From the NCBI GenBank assembly GCA_903848465.1, contig CAINGK010000196.1:1-64000 (forward strand): a DNA stretch of 64,000 nucleotides, given 5' to 3'. Of the stretch, positions 16,178 to 25,600 are shown in pieces; within the stretch, counting starts at the first letter, position 1; the number at the start of each line of letters is the position of its first letter. This DNA comes from an uncultured Verrucomicrobiota bacterium. GTDB taxonomy: Bacteria; Verrucomicrobiota; Verrucomicrobiia; Verrucomicrobiales; Verrucomicrobiaceae. Under the pieces are notes generated by a model. It was not told the DNA's origin, made no database searches, and saw nothing but the letters and a program-made list of their open reading frames with translations. The translations under genes and the position numbers were made by a program.

Positions 16178-17606
16178 GAATCGAGATCACGATCTCAAGT
16201 CCCCTTGGTTCGTGCAATTTCGCGATCACGGTGCCACTGCATGCTTCAATGCAGCGCTTGGTGATGGCTAGGCCGAGGCCGCTGCCGCCGGTGGTGCGGC
16301 GGCGTGCTGCTTCCGGGCGATAGAAGGGTTCGAACAAACGCGGCAAGGCATCCGGCGGTACTCCGGGGCCTTGATCGGAGATGCGGATGATGGTTTTGCC
16401 CTCTTGCTGATCGGCGTGGATCTGAATGGGGCCTGAATCAGCGGCATAGCGTGCGGCATTGCGCAGGACGTTACCGATGGCGCGGTCGAGCGCGTCACGT
16501 AGTGAATGTACCTGTAGCTCGGTGGACACGTTAAGTTGAATGTCCGCCTCAGGAGCTTCGCGGGCGATGACGGCAACGATCAGCTCATGCAGATGAATGT
16601 CTTCGGCGGTTTCGCGTTCGGGAAGTGTTTCGGCTTTGGAGAAGGCGAGTACTTCTTCAACCAGCCGCGCCATGTGCTGGAGTTCCGCGTCGAGTTTTTT
16701 CAGGTAACCGGACTGCTCTGGTGTGCTGCGTTGTTCGACCACGCCCAGCGCCATCTGCATGCGTGCTATCGGCGAGCATAGCTCATGCGCCACGTCTGCC
16801 GTGATGCGCCGCTGCTGCGCCACATATTCGCCGAGCTGCGCGGCCATGGTGTTCACGGAGGATGACAGCTCTCCCAGTTCATCGTTGCGACTGCGTGTGA
16901 TCCGTTCGCCGAAATTTCCCTGAGCGATGCGCCCTGCGGCTTGGTTGAGGCGTCCGATGAAACTGGTGATGCCGCGCACGAAGGGCATCCAGACAAGGGC
17001 GGAGAGCAGCAGCGCGGCGGCGGCGAGTCCAAGCCAGGGCCATAAGTCGAAGAACAGGCCGCCACCGGTGATGGTGTTTGATACCATGATGAGGGTCAGC
17101 GGGCGGTTGTCGATCTGCTGGGTGAGGTCGAGATGAATGCCTGCCCAATAATGCGCTGGATCACCGGCGCGCAGCAGGAAGCGCGGCTTGGGTGGAGCAT
17201 CTGGGGGTCTGTTTCTGGAAACACCCGGTGGTGGTCGGCGCGGCGGCGGATGGTCGCCCGGACCGCGCTTGTCGATGAGTCTTGGCAGCACCTCGGCAGG
17301 AACTTGGACGCGGTTGCCCATGACTTGGGCCCCGCTGCTGCTGAAGAGCGCGAAGGTCACATCATACTGTGCTTCATGCTGCCGCAGCGCCATCGGCCAT
17401 TCCTGTTCGGGTAGCCGGGAAAGCTCGTTCGTCATGCGGTCGCCGATGGCGGCGATGCGCTCGCCAGCCTCCCCGGAGAGCATCCAGTCCAGGCTCATGC
17501 GAAACTGCATGCCTAGGAACCCCAAGACGAGCAAGGCCAGCACCAGCAGATTCACCCCGAACCAGAGGAGGATCTTTAAATACAAAGGCAGGCGCAGGTG
17601 GCTCAT
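16167..17606 (-). CDS. Sensor histidine kinase of TCS1 (CpxA-like)
   Basis: 479 residues with two transmembrane helices (about 9-32 and 184-206). Between them is a periplasmic region of roughly 150 residues containing a proline-rich patch (HPPPRRPPPG) around residues 125-150. A HAMP domain follows, then the phosphoacceptor box DVAHELCSPIARMQ (His274), the N-box (NVLRNAARYA), and the D/G boxes ISDQGPGVPP and GGSGLGLAI. It phosphorylates its partner response regulator, encoded six bases upstream in the same transcript. The layout resembles CpxA, which senses envelope stress; the ligand here is unknown. Confidence 0.85.
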   Translation of the reverse strand: MSHLRLPLYLKILLWFGVNLLVLALLVLGFLGMQFRMSLDWMLSGEAGERIAAIGDRMTNELSRLPEQEWPMALRQHEAQYDVTFALFSSSGAQVMGNRVQVPAEVLPRLIDKRGPGDHPPPRRPPPGVSRNRPPDAPPKPRFLLRAGDPAHYWAGIHLDLTQQIDNRPLTLIMVSNTITGGGLFFDLWPWLGLAAAALLLSALVWMPFVRGITSFIGRLNQAAGRIAQGNFGERITRSRNDELGELSSSVNTMAAQLGEYVAQQRRITADVAHELCSPIARMQMALGVVEQRSTPEQSGYLKKLDAELQHMARLVEEVLAFSKAETLPERETAEDIHLHELIVAVIAREAPEADIQLNVSTELQVHSLRDALDRAIGNVLRNAARYAADSGPIQIHADQQEGKTIIRISDQGPGVPPDALPRLFEPFYRPEAARRRTTGGSGLGLAITKRCIEACSGTVIAKLHEPRGLEIVISIPTA

Positions 17607-17612
17607 GAGGGA

Positions 17613-18323
17613 TCAGCGGTTGGGAGTGACAAGCTGATAGCCAAACCCGCGCACGGTTTTGATGAACTGCGGGTTCTTGGGGTCATCCCCGAGTTTGCGG
17701 CGCAGGGTGGAAATGTGCATGTCGATGGCGCGGTCAAACACATCCCATTCACGGTCAGCGACATCTTCAATGAGCTGCTCGCGTGTGCGCACGCGGCCAT
17801 GGGCTTTGGCCAGTGAGAGCAGCAGGCCAAATTCTGCTGGGGTGAGGTCCAGAGGCGCGTCGCTGAGAATGACTGCATGCGAGTCCACATTGATGCGCAG
17901 CGGGCCAACCACGAGCTCCTTCATGGGTGCCTGCGGTGAGGTTTCTGCCACCCAGCCGGAGCGCCGTAGTACAGCACGCAGCCGGGCGAGTAGTTCGCGG
18001 GATGAAAAAGTCTTCGGCAGATAGTCATCCGCGCCGAGTTCCAGGCCGACAATGCGGTCCACCTCTTCACCACGGCCTGTGAGCATCATGACGGGAACCT
18101 TGGATTTCGCCCGGATGCGCCGCAGTACTTCGAAGCCGTCGCAGCCGGGCATCATGACGTCCAGGATAATCGCATTCCACGGCTCGCTGGTGGCGCGCTC
18201 GGCGCCGCTGTTGCCCTCGTGCTCGCATTCGACCTCAAAGCCCATCGGCTTCAAATAATCTGCCACGAGCTGAGAAAGCTCGGTGTCGTCGTCGATGACG
18301 AGGATGCGGGTGGCGGAGGGCAT
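17613..18323 (-). CDS. OmpR-family response regulator of TCS1 (CpxR-like)
   Basis: 236 residues. The receiver domain carries the acidic pocket DDD (residues 11-13), phosphoacceptor Asp55 in IILDVMMPG, Thr in MMLTGRG and Lys in YLPKTFSSREL. After a linker containing SPQAPMKE comes a winged-helix DNA-binding domain (LDLTPAEFGLLLSLAKAHGRV, then RAIDMHISTLRRKLGDDPKNP and TVRGFGYQLV). It should bind tandem 10-11-bp direct repeats as a dimer. An array of five such units (18363-18417) begins 40 bp upstream of its start codon, making it the best candidate for the regulator that reads this array and its two copies elsewhere in the window. Confidence 0.85.
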   Translation of the reverse strand: MPSATRILVIDDDTELSQLVADYLKPMGFEVECEHEGNSGAERATSEPWNAIILDVMMPGCDGFEVLRRIRAKSKVPVMMLTGRGEEVDRIVGLELGADDYLPKTFSSRELLARLRAVLRRSGWVAETSPQAPMKELVVGPLRINVDSHAVILSDAPLDLTPAEFGLLLSLAKAHGRVRTREQLIEDVADREWDVFDRAIDMHISTLRRKLGDDPKNPQFIKTVRGFGYQLVTPNR

Positions 18324-18362
18324 GGGAAAGTATGGGCTTCAGGGAATGGTTTCGCGAGTATC

Positions 18363-18417
18363 TTTACGGTTTGCTGACAAAACAGCCGCAGTTCGTTGAT
18401 AATGGACTGACATCGCC
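18363..18417 (+). promoter_or_regulatory. Five tandem 11-bp YTGAC-type units (array A)
   Basis: Read in 11-bp steps: TTTACGGTTTG, CTGACAAAACA, GCCGCAGTTCG, TTGATAATGGA, CTGACATCGCC. Units 1, 2, 4 and 5 fit YTkAY, and unit 3 is a GC-rich variant. The same order of variants recurs at 22552 and 30545. The spacing of one helical turn is that of OmpR/PhoB-family binding sites. It sits in the divergent region between the TCS1 response regulator (start 18323) and the blaI gene (start 18552), so it may control either or both. Confidence 0.6.
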
Positions 18418-18532
18418 GCATCGGGGTGTTGGGATCAGAGCGTTTCTGCACGGATCGTCGGTGTGTCTTAAGAGAGAAAAAATTCGCTTTTGGATTGCTT
18501 TCTCTGCTGCGGCTGTGGTATTTCCTTTTTAA

Positions 18533-18548
18533 AGCGAAAAATTTCGCT
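18533..18548. promoter_or_regulatory. Probable BlaI operator AGCGAAA-AA-TTTCGCT
   Basis: A perfect inverted repeat with seven-base arms and a two-base centre ends three bases before the ATG of the adjacent blaI-like gene. A related half-site, AATTCGCTTT, lies at 18481-18490. BlaI/MecI repressors bind short palindromes as dimers and usually control their own operon, so autoregulation is inferred. The sequence differs from the TACA-NN-TGTA operator of the second BlaI in this window. Confidence 0.6.
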
Positions 18549-18551
18549 CTT

Positions 18552-18956
18552 ATGGATATGAATGCCGAAATAAAACTTAGCCGTCGAGAACGTGAGATAA
18601 TGGATATCGTCTATGCCCGAGGTCGCGCCACGGCGGCAACGATTCGCGGAGCGATGCATGAAGCACCAAGTTCGGCAGCGGTGCGGAAGCTGCTGCAAAT
18701 TTTGGAGACTAAGGGCCACCTGAAGCATGGCAAGGAAGGGCGTGAGCATGTCTATCAGCCAGTGAAGGCGAAGGTCGGCGCGGCGCGGCGAGCGATGCAA
18801 GGCCTGCTGGATACATTCTTTGGCGGCAGCTTGAGTGAGGCCATTGCATCTCATCTCACAGGAAATGCGGGCAAACTGCAAGAGGACGAATTGAAAGAGA
18901 TAGCGCGCATGATTCGCGCTGCCAGGGAACAATCCAACGCTTCCAATGACGCATGA
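18552..18956 (+). CDS. BlaI/MecI/CopY-family transcriptional repressor
   Basis: 134 residues from ATG 18552 (an ATG at 18558 is equally possible). The N-terminal winged helix shows LSRREREIMDIVYARGRATAATI, the helix-turn-helix VRKLLQILETKGHLKHGKEGRE and wing HVYQPVKAKV, typical of BlaI family members. The C-terminal part (DTFFGGSLSEAIASHL) is the dimerisation region, where related proteins are cleaved on induction. It overlaps the following M56 peptidase gene by four bases (ATGA), the classic repressor-sensor pair. A palindromic operator abuts its start codon. The frame extends upstream to a GTG at 18426, but that extension covers the operator and has no family similarity. Confidence 0.85.
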   Translation: MDMNAEIKLSRREREIMDIVYARGRATAATIRGAMHEAPSSAAVRKLLQILETKGHLKHGKEGREHVYQPVKAKVGAARRAMQGLLDTFFGGSLSEAIASHLTGNAGKLQEDELKEIARMIRAAREQSNASNDA

Positions 18957-21900
18957 ACACTTTAGCCAACCTTCTTGGGGATAGCGCATTGCGGGGTGGT
19001 CTGCTTACCGCCTTGGCGATGCTGATTTACATGCTCTTGCGCAGGCACCTGGCGGCTGCGGTGCGGCACCGGGTCTTAATGGGAGTGTTTGTGGCACTCG
19101 GCGCGGTCCCGGTGATTGTTGATGGTTTTGCTGGCTGGAAGGTTCTGCCACCTGTCATACAGCGCGTTGAGGTTAAGCGCGATCCATTGCCTGCAATAGC
19201 ACCCATAGCGAGCGAAGCCACGGCAGCAGTGGCGCAAAACACACACCCTACAGCCCACCCCGTTCTACCGGTGGGCAACTCATACACTGAAAGCCAGGCC
19301 AAGACTATAACTGTGGGGAAATCGGCGGCGGCGCAGCTACAGTGGCCTGATGTAAAGACGCTTCTCGTTCTCATCTGGGGTATTGGCGTGGTTGCGGGAT
19401 TCACGGTATTGGCGCGCGAGGAGCGGAGATTGCGCAGGTCATGGCAGAGAGCCAGACCTTGGGCTTATGCTGGTACAGAGATAGCGCGCGATTGCCGTGC
19501 CCGTATTGGGTTGAAATGCCAGCCTGAACTGAGGCTTGCGGTGGATAACGAGGGGCCCTTGGTGGCTGGATGGTGGTACCCATGTGTGCTGCTGCCTGCG
19601 GACTTTGATACGTGGCCTGAGGAGCGTCGTCGCGTAGTGCTGATGCATGAGTTTGCCCATGTGCTCAGGCTAGATGCCCTCAATCACTGGTTCGCCGGAG
19701 TGGTATGCGTGCTGCACTGGTTCAATCCACTGGCTTGGTGGCTCTTCAAACAAGCGCGGCATGAAGCTGAGTGCGCCTGCGATGATACCGTCTTGCGCAC
19801 AGAGATGCAGCCGCAGTGTTATGCCGATCATTTACTGGCGGTCGCCTCTGGTGGACGGACGGCGTCTGTCCTGGCACCCTCCATGGCGCGGCCCTCAGGT
19901 TTGCGTCTTCGTGTGAAGGCGGTGCTGGACGCGCGGGTGCGCCGCAGTGCAGTGGGCCGTCTGGCATTGACGGTCATCACCGCGCTGGTGGCATTGATCG
20001 GCCTGCCGCTGATGCTTGCGCGTGCGGCGGAGCCAAACGCGCCGAGGTCTGTGGCGGCAAAGCCCGCACCGCCCAAAACCGGCATTGTGGCGAAGTTCAA
20101 GGATGCAGAAGGAAAACCTGTAGCTGGCGCGGAACTGCGGCTGTTCCGTGTGGATAAGCCCGGGCCGATGACACCTTTTGATCCCGAGGTCTCGGTGGCT
20201 AGTGATGCCAAGGGTGAATGGCATGGTGAGTTGATTCCGGGCGAATACATCGCACTGGCGATGAAGGGCCCGCTGGTGGCGGCAAAACCGTACAACCCGA
20301 CGTATTGGGAGATCGAGCAAAAGGACAAAACGCGAGAGTTTGAGTTCAAGCTCTCTCCTGGAGGCAATGTGCATATTTCGGTCCAGGAAGCCAAAACAGG
20401 GAAGCCGCTGGCGAAGGCTCAGGTGGTCATGGATACCGGTCACTGCGGTGTCACTGATGACAAGGGGGAGCTGACTCTGCACGCTGTACCGATGGGAGAT
20501 CATTCGGCGGTGGCCATGGCTCCCCCGCTCGCAGATGCCAACCTCTATTTTAATTCCGCCGCGCAGCCTGAGACAAAATTATCCTTCGATATGGTGCCTG
20601 GCTTCGAGATTCGAGGTCGCGTGACCGATACTCAAGGACGACCGGTGAAAGGTGCGGCAGTGAAAGATCATTACTCAGGAGCCACCATGATCGTCTGGCT
20701 GAACAAATGTGTGACGGACGAGGAGGGTAATTACCAGCTCGGTTGGTACACGCGGACCAAACCGATGTGGAGCATGGAAGTCACCCATAAGGACTATGCA
20801 GAGCAGAACCGTTTAGAAATTACTCCGCCAGCCGAGGGCCTTACCGTGCGTAGTGATTTTGTCATGGATGCAGGGATGGAGATCACTGGAGAGGTCAGGG
20901 ACGAAGAGGGGCATCCGATCAAAGGAGCGAGCGTTCGTTATGGAGCGAATTGGTCGCTGATTGGGACGAAGTGGGACTGGTCAAATGCTGAAGGGAAATT
21001 TACCATTAAGAAGATCGGGCGCACGGAGTCCCGTTCGATTGTGGCGGAGGCCGGGGGCTTTGCCCCGGCTTGGCAAGCGGCAGCCCCTTTGAAAGACCCG
21101 TCTAAACAACCCCTGAGTTTTGTGCTGAAGAAGGGACTGGTGGTGAAGGGGCAGGTTTTGGATGGCACGGGCAGGCCCGTTGCCGAAGTCGCCATCTCGC
21201 CGCAAATGAAGATTGCCGGTCATGGCGAGTATGTGGGGAACACCGTCCAGAGCGATCAGGACGGAAGATTCGAGCTGCGGGATCTGGCTCCGACGGACAT
21301 GTCCTTTGATGTCTGGGGCAGAGACGTGTCAGTGAAGCGCCAGATTTCATTCGATCCAGCAAAGCCACTCGTGATCACTGTGGACAAACCAGGGGTCTTG
21401 ATCGGCAAGGTTATGGATGCAGCCACACGCAAGCCCGTCACGGAGTACAACGTCCGGCTGAGTTTTCCCGAGGGAAACAAAGCTGCGAACGAGCCTTCGC
21501 CGAGTTACTCGGCTCATCTTGGTCGCCGGGGGCAGGACTGCCGTGCAGAGGATGGCCAATTTGTTATTGATGATCTTATCACGCATGCCCGCCACGATCT
21601 GTGGGTGAGCGCACCAGGCTATGCTCTGAAGCATGTGGAACGAGTGCCTGCCATGCCTGTGGACGACCGGTCATGGCCGCTGGAAATCGCGATGGAGCGA
21701 GGACAGACTGTTTCGGGAGTGCTCACGGACGCAGTGACGGGTGATCCCATCGGCGGTGCGCGAGTATTCTGCGTCGCCAAACCCAAGTGGTATTATGACC
21801 ATATGAGCTCCCAGGACTTTGCTAATTTACGCGACATGCCAGCCTACGACGACGTGGATATTTCAAGTAGCGATGCAGCGGGCAGGGTCGAACTGCATCT

Positions 21901-22540
21901 GCCAACGCAAGCCACCGCCTATACCGTGATCATACAGGCGGAAGGCTACGTGCCCGTGCTGCTGCCGAATCAACAGTCATCGAACGAGCATTTGCAACTG
22001 ACCGCCCTGCAGCGGGGAGCCGTCATTCGGGGAACCGTGGCGGGACTGCCTGGATTTGATCCGGCTAAAGACCGTGTGCGTATCACGACGCCATTTTTCA
22101 ACTCCCCGCAAATTGATGTGAAGGCTGATGGTTCCTTTGAAGCAGCAGGTCTGCCGTCCGGGCCTGCTGTGATATCCGTGTATCAATATGATGATGGCAG
22201 CACCCTTGGCAGTCGCTTTCTCATGCTAGAGGCGGGCACTGTTCACACCATGGATTTCAAGGGAGGATCGTCTGTGAACGTGGAGGTCCTCATTGATGGA
22301 AAGCCTGCCCCGGGGACGATCCTTGTGCTTCGCGAGAAAGGCAGCCAGTTGCATGTCGGAAATATCAAAACCGGAGACGATGGCAGGGCCGGCTTCTCCC
22401 ACCTGTCCCTGGCCAAAGGCGTGCTTCAGTGCATCTGTCGAAGTATGCTGCAAACGCGCGAGGTTGACTTCAGCCGTCCCGGCTTTTCGGAGACGGTGAA
22501 ATTTGAGTTCAAGACTCCCGACCAGAGCAAGGTGCCGTGA
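18953..22540 (+). CDS. BlaR1-type M56 membrane peptidase with about 800 residues of extracytoplasmic carboxypeptidase-regulatory-like repeats
   Basis: 1195 residues. The N-terminal 350 form the membrane peptidase: helices near 10-28 and 42-60, a long loop, then the zinc site HEFAH (232-236) with HWFNPLAWW and a downstream RHEAECACDD motif, and a last helix near 335-355. The rest consists of repeated beta-sandwich units of the carboxypeptidase regulatory / Cna-B type (GKPVAGAELRLFR, GRPVKGAAVKD, GHPIKGASVRYG, GRPVAEVAISP, GDPIGGARVFCV). BlaR1 proteins cleave their partner repressor when the external domain is triggered. Here the usual penicillin-binding sensor is absent and the repeat tower replaces it, so beta-lactam is unlikely to be the signal. 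It is translationally coupled to blaI. Confidence 0.8.
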   Translation: MNTLANLLGDSALRGGLLTALAMLIYMLLRRHLAAAVRHRVLMGVFVALGAVPVIVDGFAGWKVLPPVIQRVEVKRDPLPAIAPIASEATAAVAQNTHPTAHPVLPVGNSYTESQAKTITVGKSAAAQLQWPDVKTLLVLIWGIGVVAGFTVLAREERRLRRSWQRARPWAYAGTEIARDCRARIGLKCQPELRLAVDNEGPLVAGWWYPCVLLPADFDTWPEERRRVVLMHEFAHVLRLDALNHWFAGVVCVLHWFNPLAWWLFKQARHEAECACDDTVLRTEMQPQCYADHLLAVASGGRTASVLAPSMARPSGLRLRVKAVLDARVRRSAVGRLALTVITALVALIGLPLMLARAAEPNAPRSVAAKPAPPKTGIVAKFKDAEGKPVAGAELRLFRVDKPGPMTPFDPEVSVASDAKGEWHGELIPGEYIALAMKGPLVAAKPYNPTYWEIEQKDKTREFEFKLSPGGNVHISVQEAKTGKPLAKAQVVMDTGHCGVTDDKGELTLHAVPMGDHSAVAMAPPLADANLYFNSAAQPETKLSFDMVPGFEIRGRVTDTQGRPVKGAAVKDHYSGATMIVWLNKCVTDEEGNYQLGWYTRTKPMWSMEVTHKDYAEQNRLEITPPAEGLTVRSDFVMDAGMEITGEVRDEEGHPIKGASVRYGANWSLIGTKWDWSNAEGKFTIKKIGRTESRSIVAEAGGFAPAWQAAAPLKDPSKQPLSFVLKKGLVVKGQVLDGTGRPVAEVAISPQMKIAGHGEYVGNTVQSDQDGRFELRDLAPTDMSFDVWGRDVSVKRQISFDPAKPLVITVDKPGVLIGKVMDAATRKPVTEYNVRLSFPEGNKAANEPSPSYSAHLGRRGQDCRAEDGQFVIDDLITHARHDLWVSAPGYALKHVERVPAMPVDDRSWPLEIAMERGQTVSGVLTDAVTGDPIGGARVFCVAKPKWYYDHMSSQDFANLRDMPAYDDVDISSSDAAGRVELHLPTQATAYTVIIQAEGYVPVLLPNQQSSNEHLQLTALQRGAVIRGTVAGLPGFDPAKDRVRITTPFFNSPQIDVKADGSFEAAGLPSGPAVISVYQYDDGSTLGSRFLMLEAGTVHTMDFKGGSSVNVEVLIDGKPAPGTILVLREKGSQLHVGNIKTGDDGRAGFSHLSLAKGVLQCICRSMLQTREVDFSRPGFSETVKFEFKTPDQSKVP

Positions 22541-22551
22541 GATTTGATGTC

Positions 22552-22606
22552 TTGACGCAATCCTGACAAATCTCTGGCGATTCCTTGAAGCCGTCCTGAC
22601 GCTGGG
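22552..22606 (+). promoter_or_regulatory. Five tandem 11-bp YTGAC-type units (array B)
   Basis: The units are TTGACGCAATC, CTGACAAATCT, CTGGCGATTCC, TTGAAGCCGTC and CTGACGCTGGG. The fifth unit starts 29 bp before the ATG of the YHYH gene. The pattern (strong, strong, GC-rich, weak, strong) is the same as at 18363 and 30545. It is likely a binding array for an OmpR-type activator overlapping the promoter of the YHYH/sulfatase operon. Confidence 0.65.
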
Positions 22607-22624
22607 AGGGTTAGAGTCAGCATA

Positions 22625-25600
22625 ATGAAAACGATTTCTGCGCTTCTGCTGCTCACGACCAGTCTTTCAGCCCACACTTGGAAAGCTGATCCATACGCTG
22701 ACAATGAGAGCCTTCGTCAGCATATTCTGGAGGAGTGGATGAAGGAGCATGCGGTGTCGGCTCAAGGAGAGATCAAGCCGGTGCAGGTGGCTTCGGCGGT
22801 GTCGGCATTGAATCTCGCTGCGGCAGCGGCGGCCAATGCGGCGAACGCACCGGCGGCGGCGAAGCCGTTTCTGGCTTTCACGAGGCTCGAATTGAAGTGG
22901 GACAAGGATTTTTTGTTCGTGGGATCGAACGGACTGCCGGATCATAACATGATGGTGGGCATCACCGCGTGGCAGCAGCAGGTGCCGCTGCCGCAGAGCT
23001 ACACGGGGGACAATATGTGGCGCATTCCTTTGCATCCGATTCCAGCGAAAAATGCGGCCATCGTGGAGGGGCATTTTCTGCGGGGGGCCATCGCGTTGGG
23101 GGTGAATGGCATTCCGATCTTTAATCCGCAGAACAATCGCGGCGAGGTCTCGTATGAAATTGGTGAGCTGGATCAGTGGGGCGGCCACTGCGGACGGGCG
23201 GATGATTACCATTACCACATCGCGCCGCTGCATTTGCAGGAGGTGGTGGGGAAGGGGATGCCGATTGCGTATGCGCTGGATGGCTATCCGATCTATGGCC
23301 TCACGGAGCCGGATGGCTCGCCAGTTCGTAAACTGGACGAGTGCCATGGACACGAGGACGAGAAGGTGGGCTACCATTATCATGCCTCGACGAAGCGGCC
23401 GTATTTGCAGAGTGCGTTTCATGGGGTGGTCGTGGAGGTGGAGGGCCAGGTGGACCCGCAGCCGCGTGCGCAGCCTGTGCGTCCAGACACAGCACCCCTG
23501 CGTGGTGCTGAGATCACCGGTTTCGAGAGCACGGGATCAAACAGCTACAAGCTTAGCTATCAGGTGGGTGGTGATAAGCGCTCCGTTTCCTACAGCATCA
23601 ACAGCGACGGCACACATCTCTTTGAGTTTAACAACGGTCGTGAGGGCGTCGTGAAAGAAGTTTATACGAGCCGTGGTGGTGGAAAAGGCAAGGGTGGCCC
23701 AGGCAAAGGGATGAGACCTGACGACAGTCCGCCTGCTCCACCTGAAGTAGCGCCACGTTCGACGCCGCCGCAGGTCACAGGCAGGCTGATGGATGTGAAT
23801 GGAGATGGCGTCGTCACAGCCAAAGAATACGCCGACAATGGGAAGCGTGAGTTTGCCGCGAAACGGAGTGGCGGAACGCTGGCGGATGCGATGTCGAAGG
23901 CGCGCAGTGAATTCACGGCACTGGATCGCAATGCTGACGGTAAACTGGATGTGAATGAGCTGCCTCCACCAATGGCAGCGACTGTCGAGCAATCGAGCGG
24001 TCGGCGTGGCGGAGTGCCTGCCGCTGCCGCCAGCGGCTTCGTTTTGACTAGCCCCGAAGTGACTGATGGTGGCAATCTGCCCGTGGATTACACCGGCGAT
24101 GGCAGTGGCGCGACTTTGCCGCTCGAATGGAGAGGCGCACCTGATGGCACGAAGAGCTATGCCTTGATCATGGACCACCTCGCTCCGGGCAATGAGATGA
24201 AGAGCTACTGGGTCATGTGGGACATCCCCGCGAGTGTGACGAGCCTGCCGAAGAATGTGAAGGGCGTGGGCAAGCTAGGAGTCGGTTTCAAAGGGGAAGT
24301 CGGCTATGAGCCGCCGCATTCAAAGGGGCCTGGAGCCAAGACCTATGTGTTGCATGTCTATGCGCTTTCTGCTGAGCCGAAAATCACAGGGGCAGCGAGT
24401 GTGAATCGTGAGGCATTACTCGCGGCGATCGAAGGCAAAATCCTCGCGCAAGCTGATCTGAGTGTGGTTTATACGCGTGGGGGCGTCACGACTGGCGGCG
24501 GTGCTGGCATGGCCTCTGGGGGAAATCCGCCACCGTCGATGCCGCTTCAAGGCGATGCTGGTGGTCAGCCGGGCGGGCAGCGCAAACCCTGGATGCAGAC
24601 TCACGGTGCAGAACTCGACGCCAACAGGGACGGCATCGTCACGCTGGAAGAGACTCTTGCGGACATGAAGCTTGCGGCTGCGAAGTACGATGCAGACAAA
24701 AATGGCATCATCACACCTGCGGAAATCGATACCGCTGGCGATGTCCGTCAAGGGGCTGCCTTTGCAGGGTTCATTTATCGCCACGCTATTGAACTCGATG
24801 CCAATCAGGACAGCCAGATCACGAGCGCTGAACTTAACAGCGCGGCGAAGTATATATTTGAATCCGTAGATCTTGATCACGACGGCACGCTGAGCACGGC
24901 CGAAGTGCAATCCGCCCCCAATGCACCCCTGGGAAAACCGCCGCCACCCCGCACGGATCAGCCGCCAGAAACACCGCTTCCCGGTCCTGCTATGACACCT
25001 CCCAACAGTGGAGGTGCGCAGCTCATGCAGGCTCAAGGTGGTCAGGCGGGTCAGCGCCCCGGCGGCGGTAAAAAGAAAAAAGGCGGCGGACCGCCCGGAC
25101 TCATCAAGCCGGGCATCGCCGACACGATGAAGCTCAATGTCTATGCGGACAATTGGTTCATGCTCTATGTGAACGGTCGTCTCGTGGCCGTTGATCCCAT
25201 TCAGTTCACGCCGCACAATGTCGTGAGCGTGGATTTTCTGCCTGAGTATCCGATGACGATTGCGGTGCTGGCGAAGGATAATGCGGATCCCAAAACCGGC
25301 CTCGAATACGGCAGCAGCGTTGGTGATGGCGGCTTCATTCTGAAGTTCGCCGACGGCACCGTGACCAACGCCAACTGGAAGGCCAAAAACTTCTTCCACG
25401 GACCGATCAACGGCGACACCGCGAACCCGCAGGTGAAGCAAGAGCCACTGCCTGCGAACTGGTGGGCGGTCGATTTCGATGACAGCCAGTGGAAGAACGC
25501 CAAAGAGTACACCGTCGAGGAGGTCGATCCCAAGCAGCCCTACTACGAACATGATTTCGAAGGTGCTAAATTCATTTGGACCGACGACCTCGCGCTCGAC

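Noticed and set aside
18426..18551. GTG-initiated extension of the BlaI protein
   Set aside because: Extends through the palindromic operator and has no similarity to BlaI N-termini.
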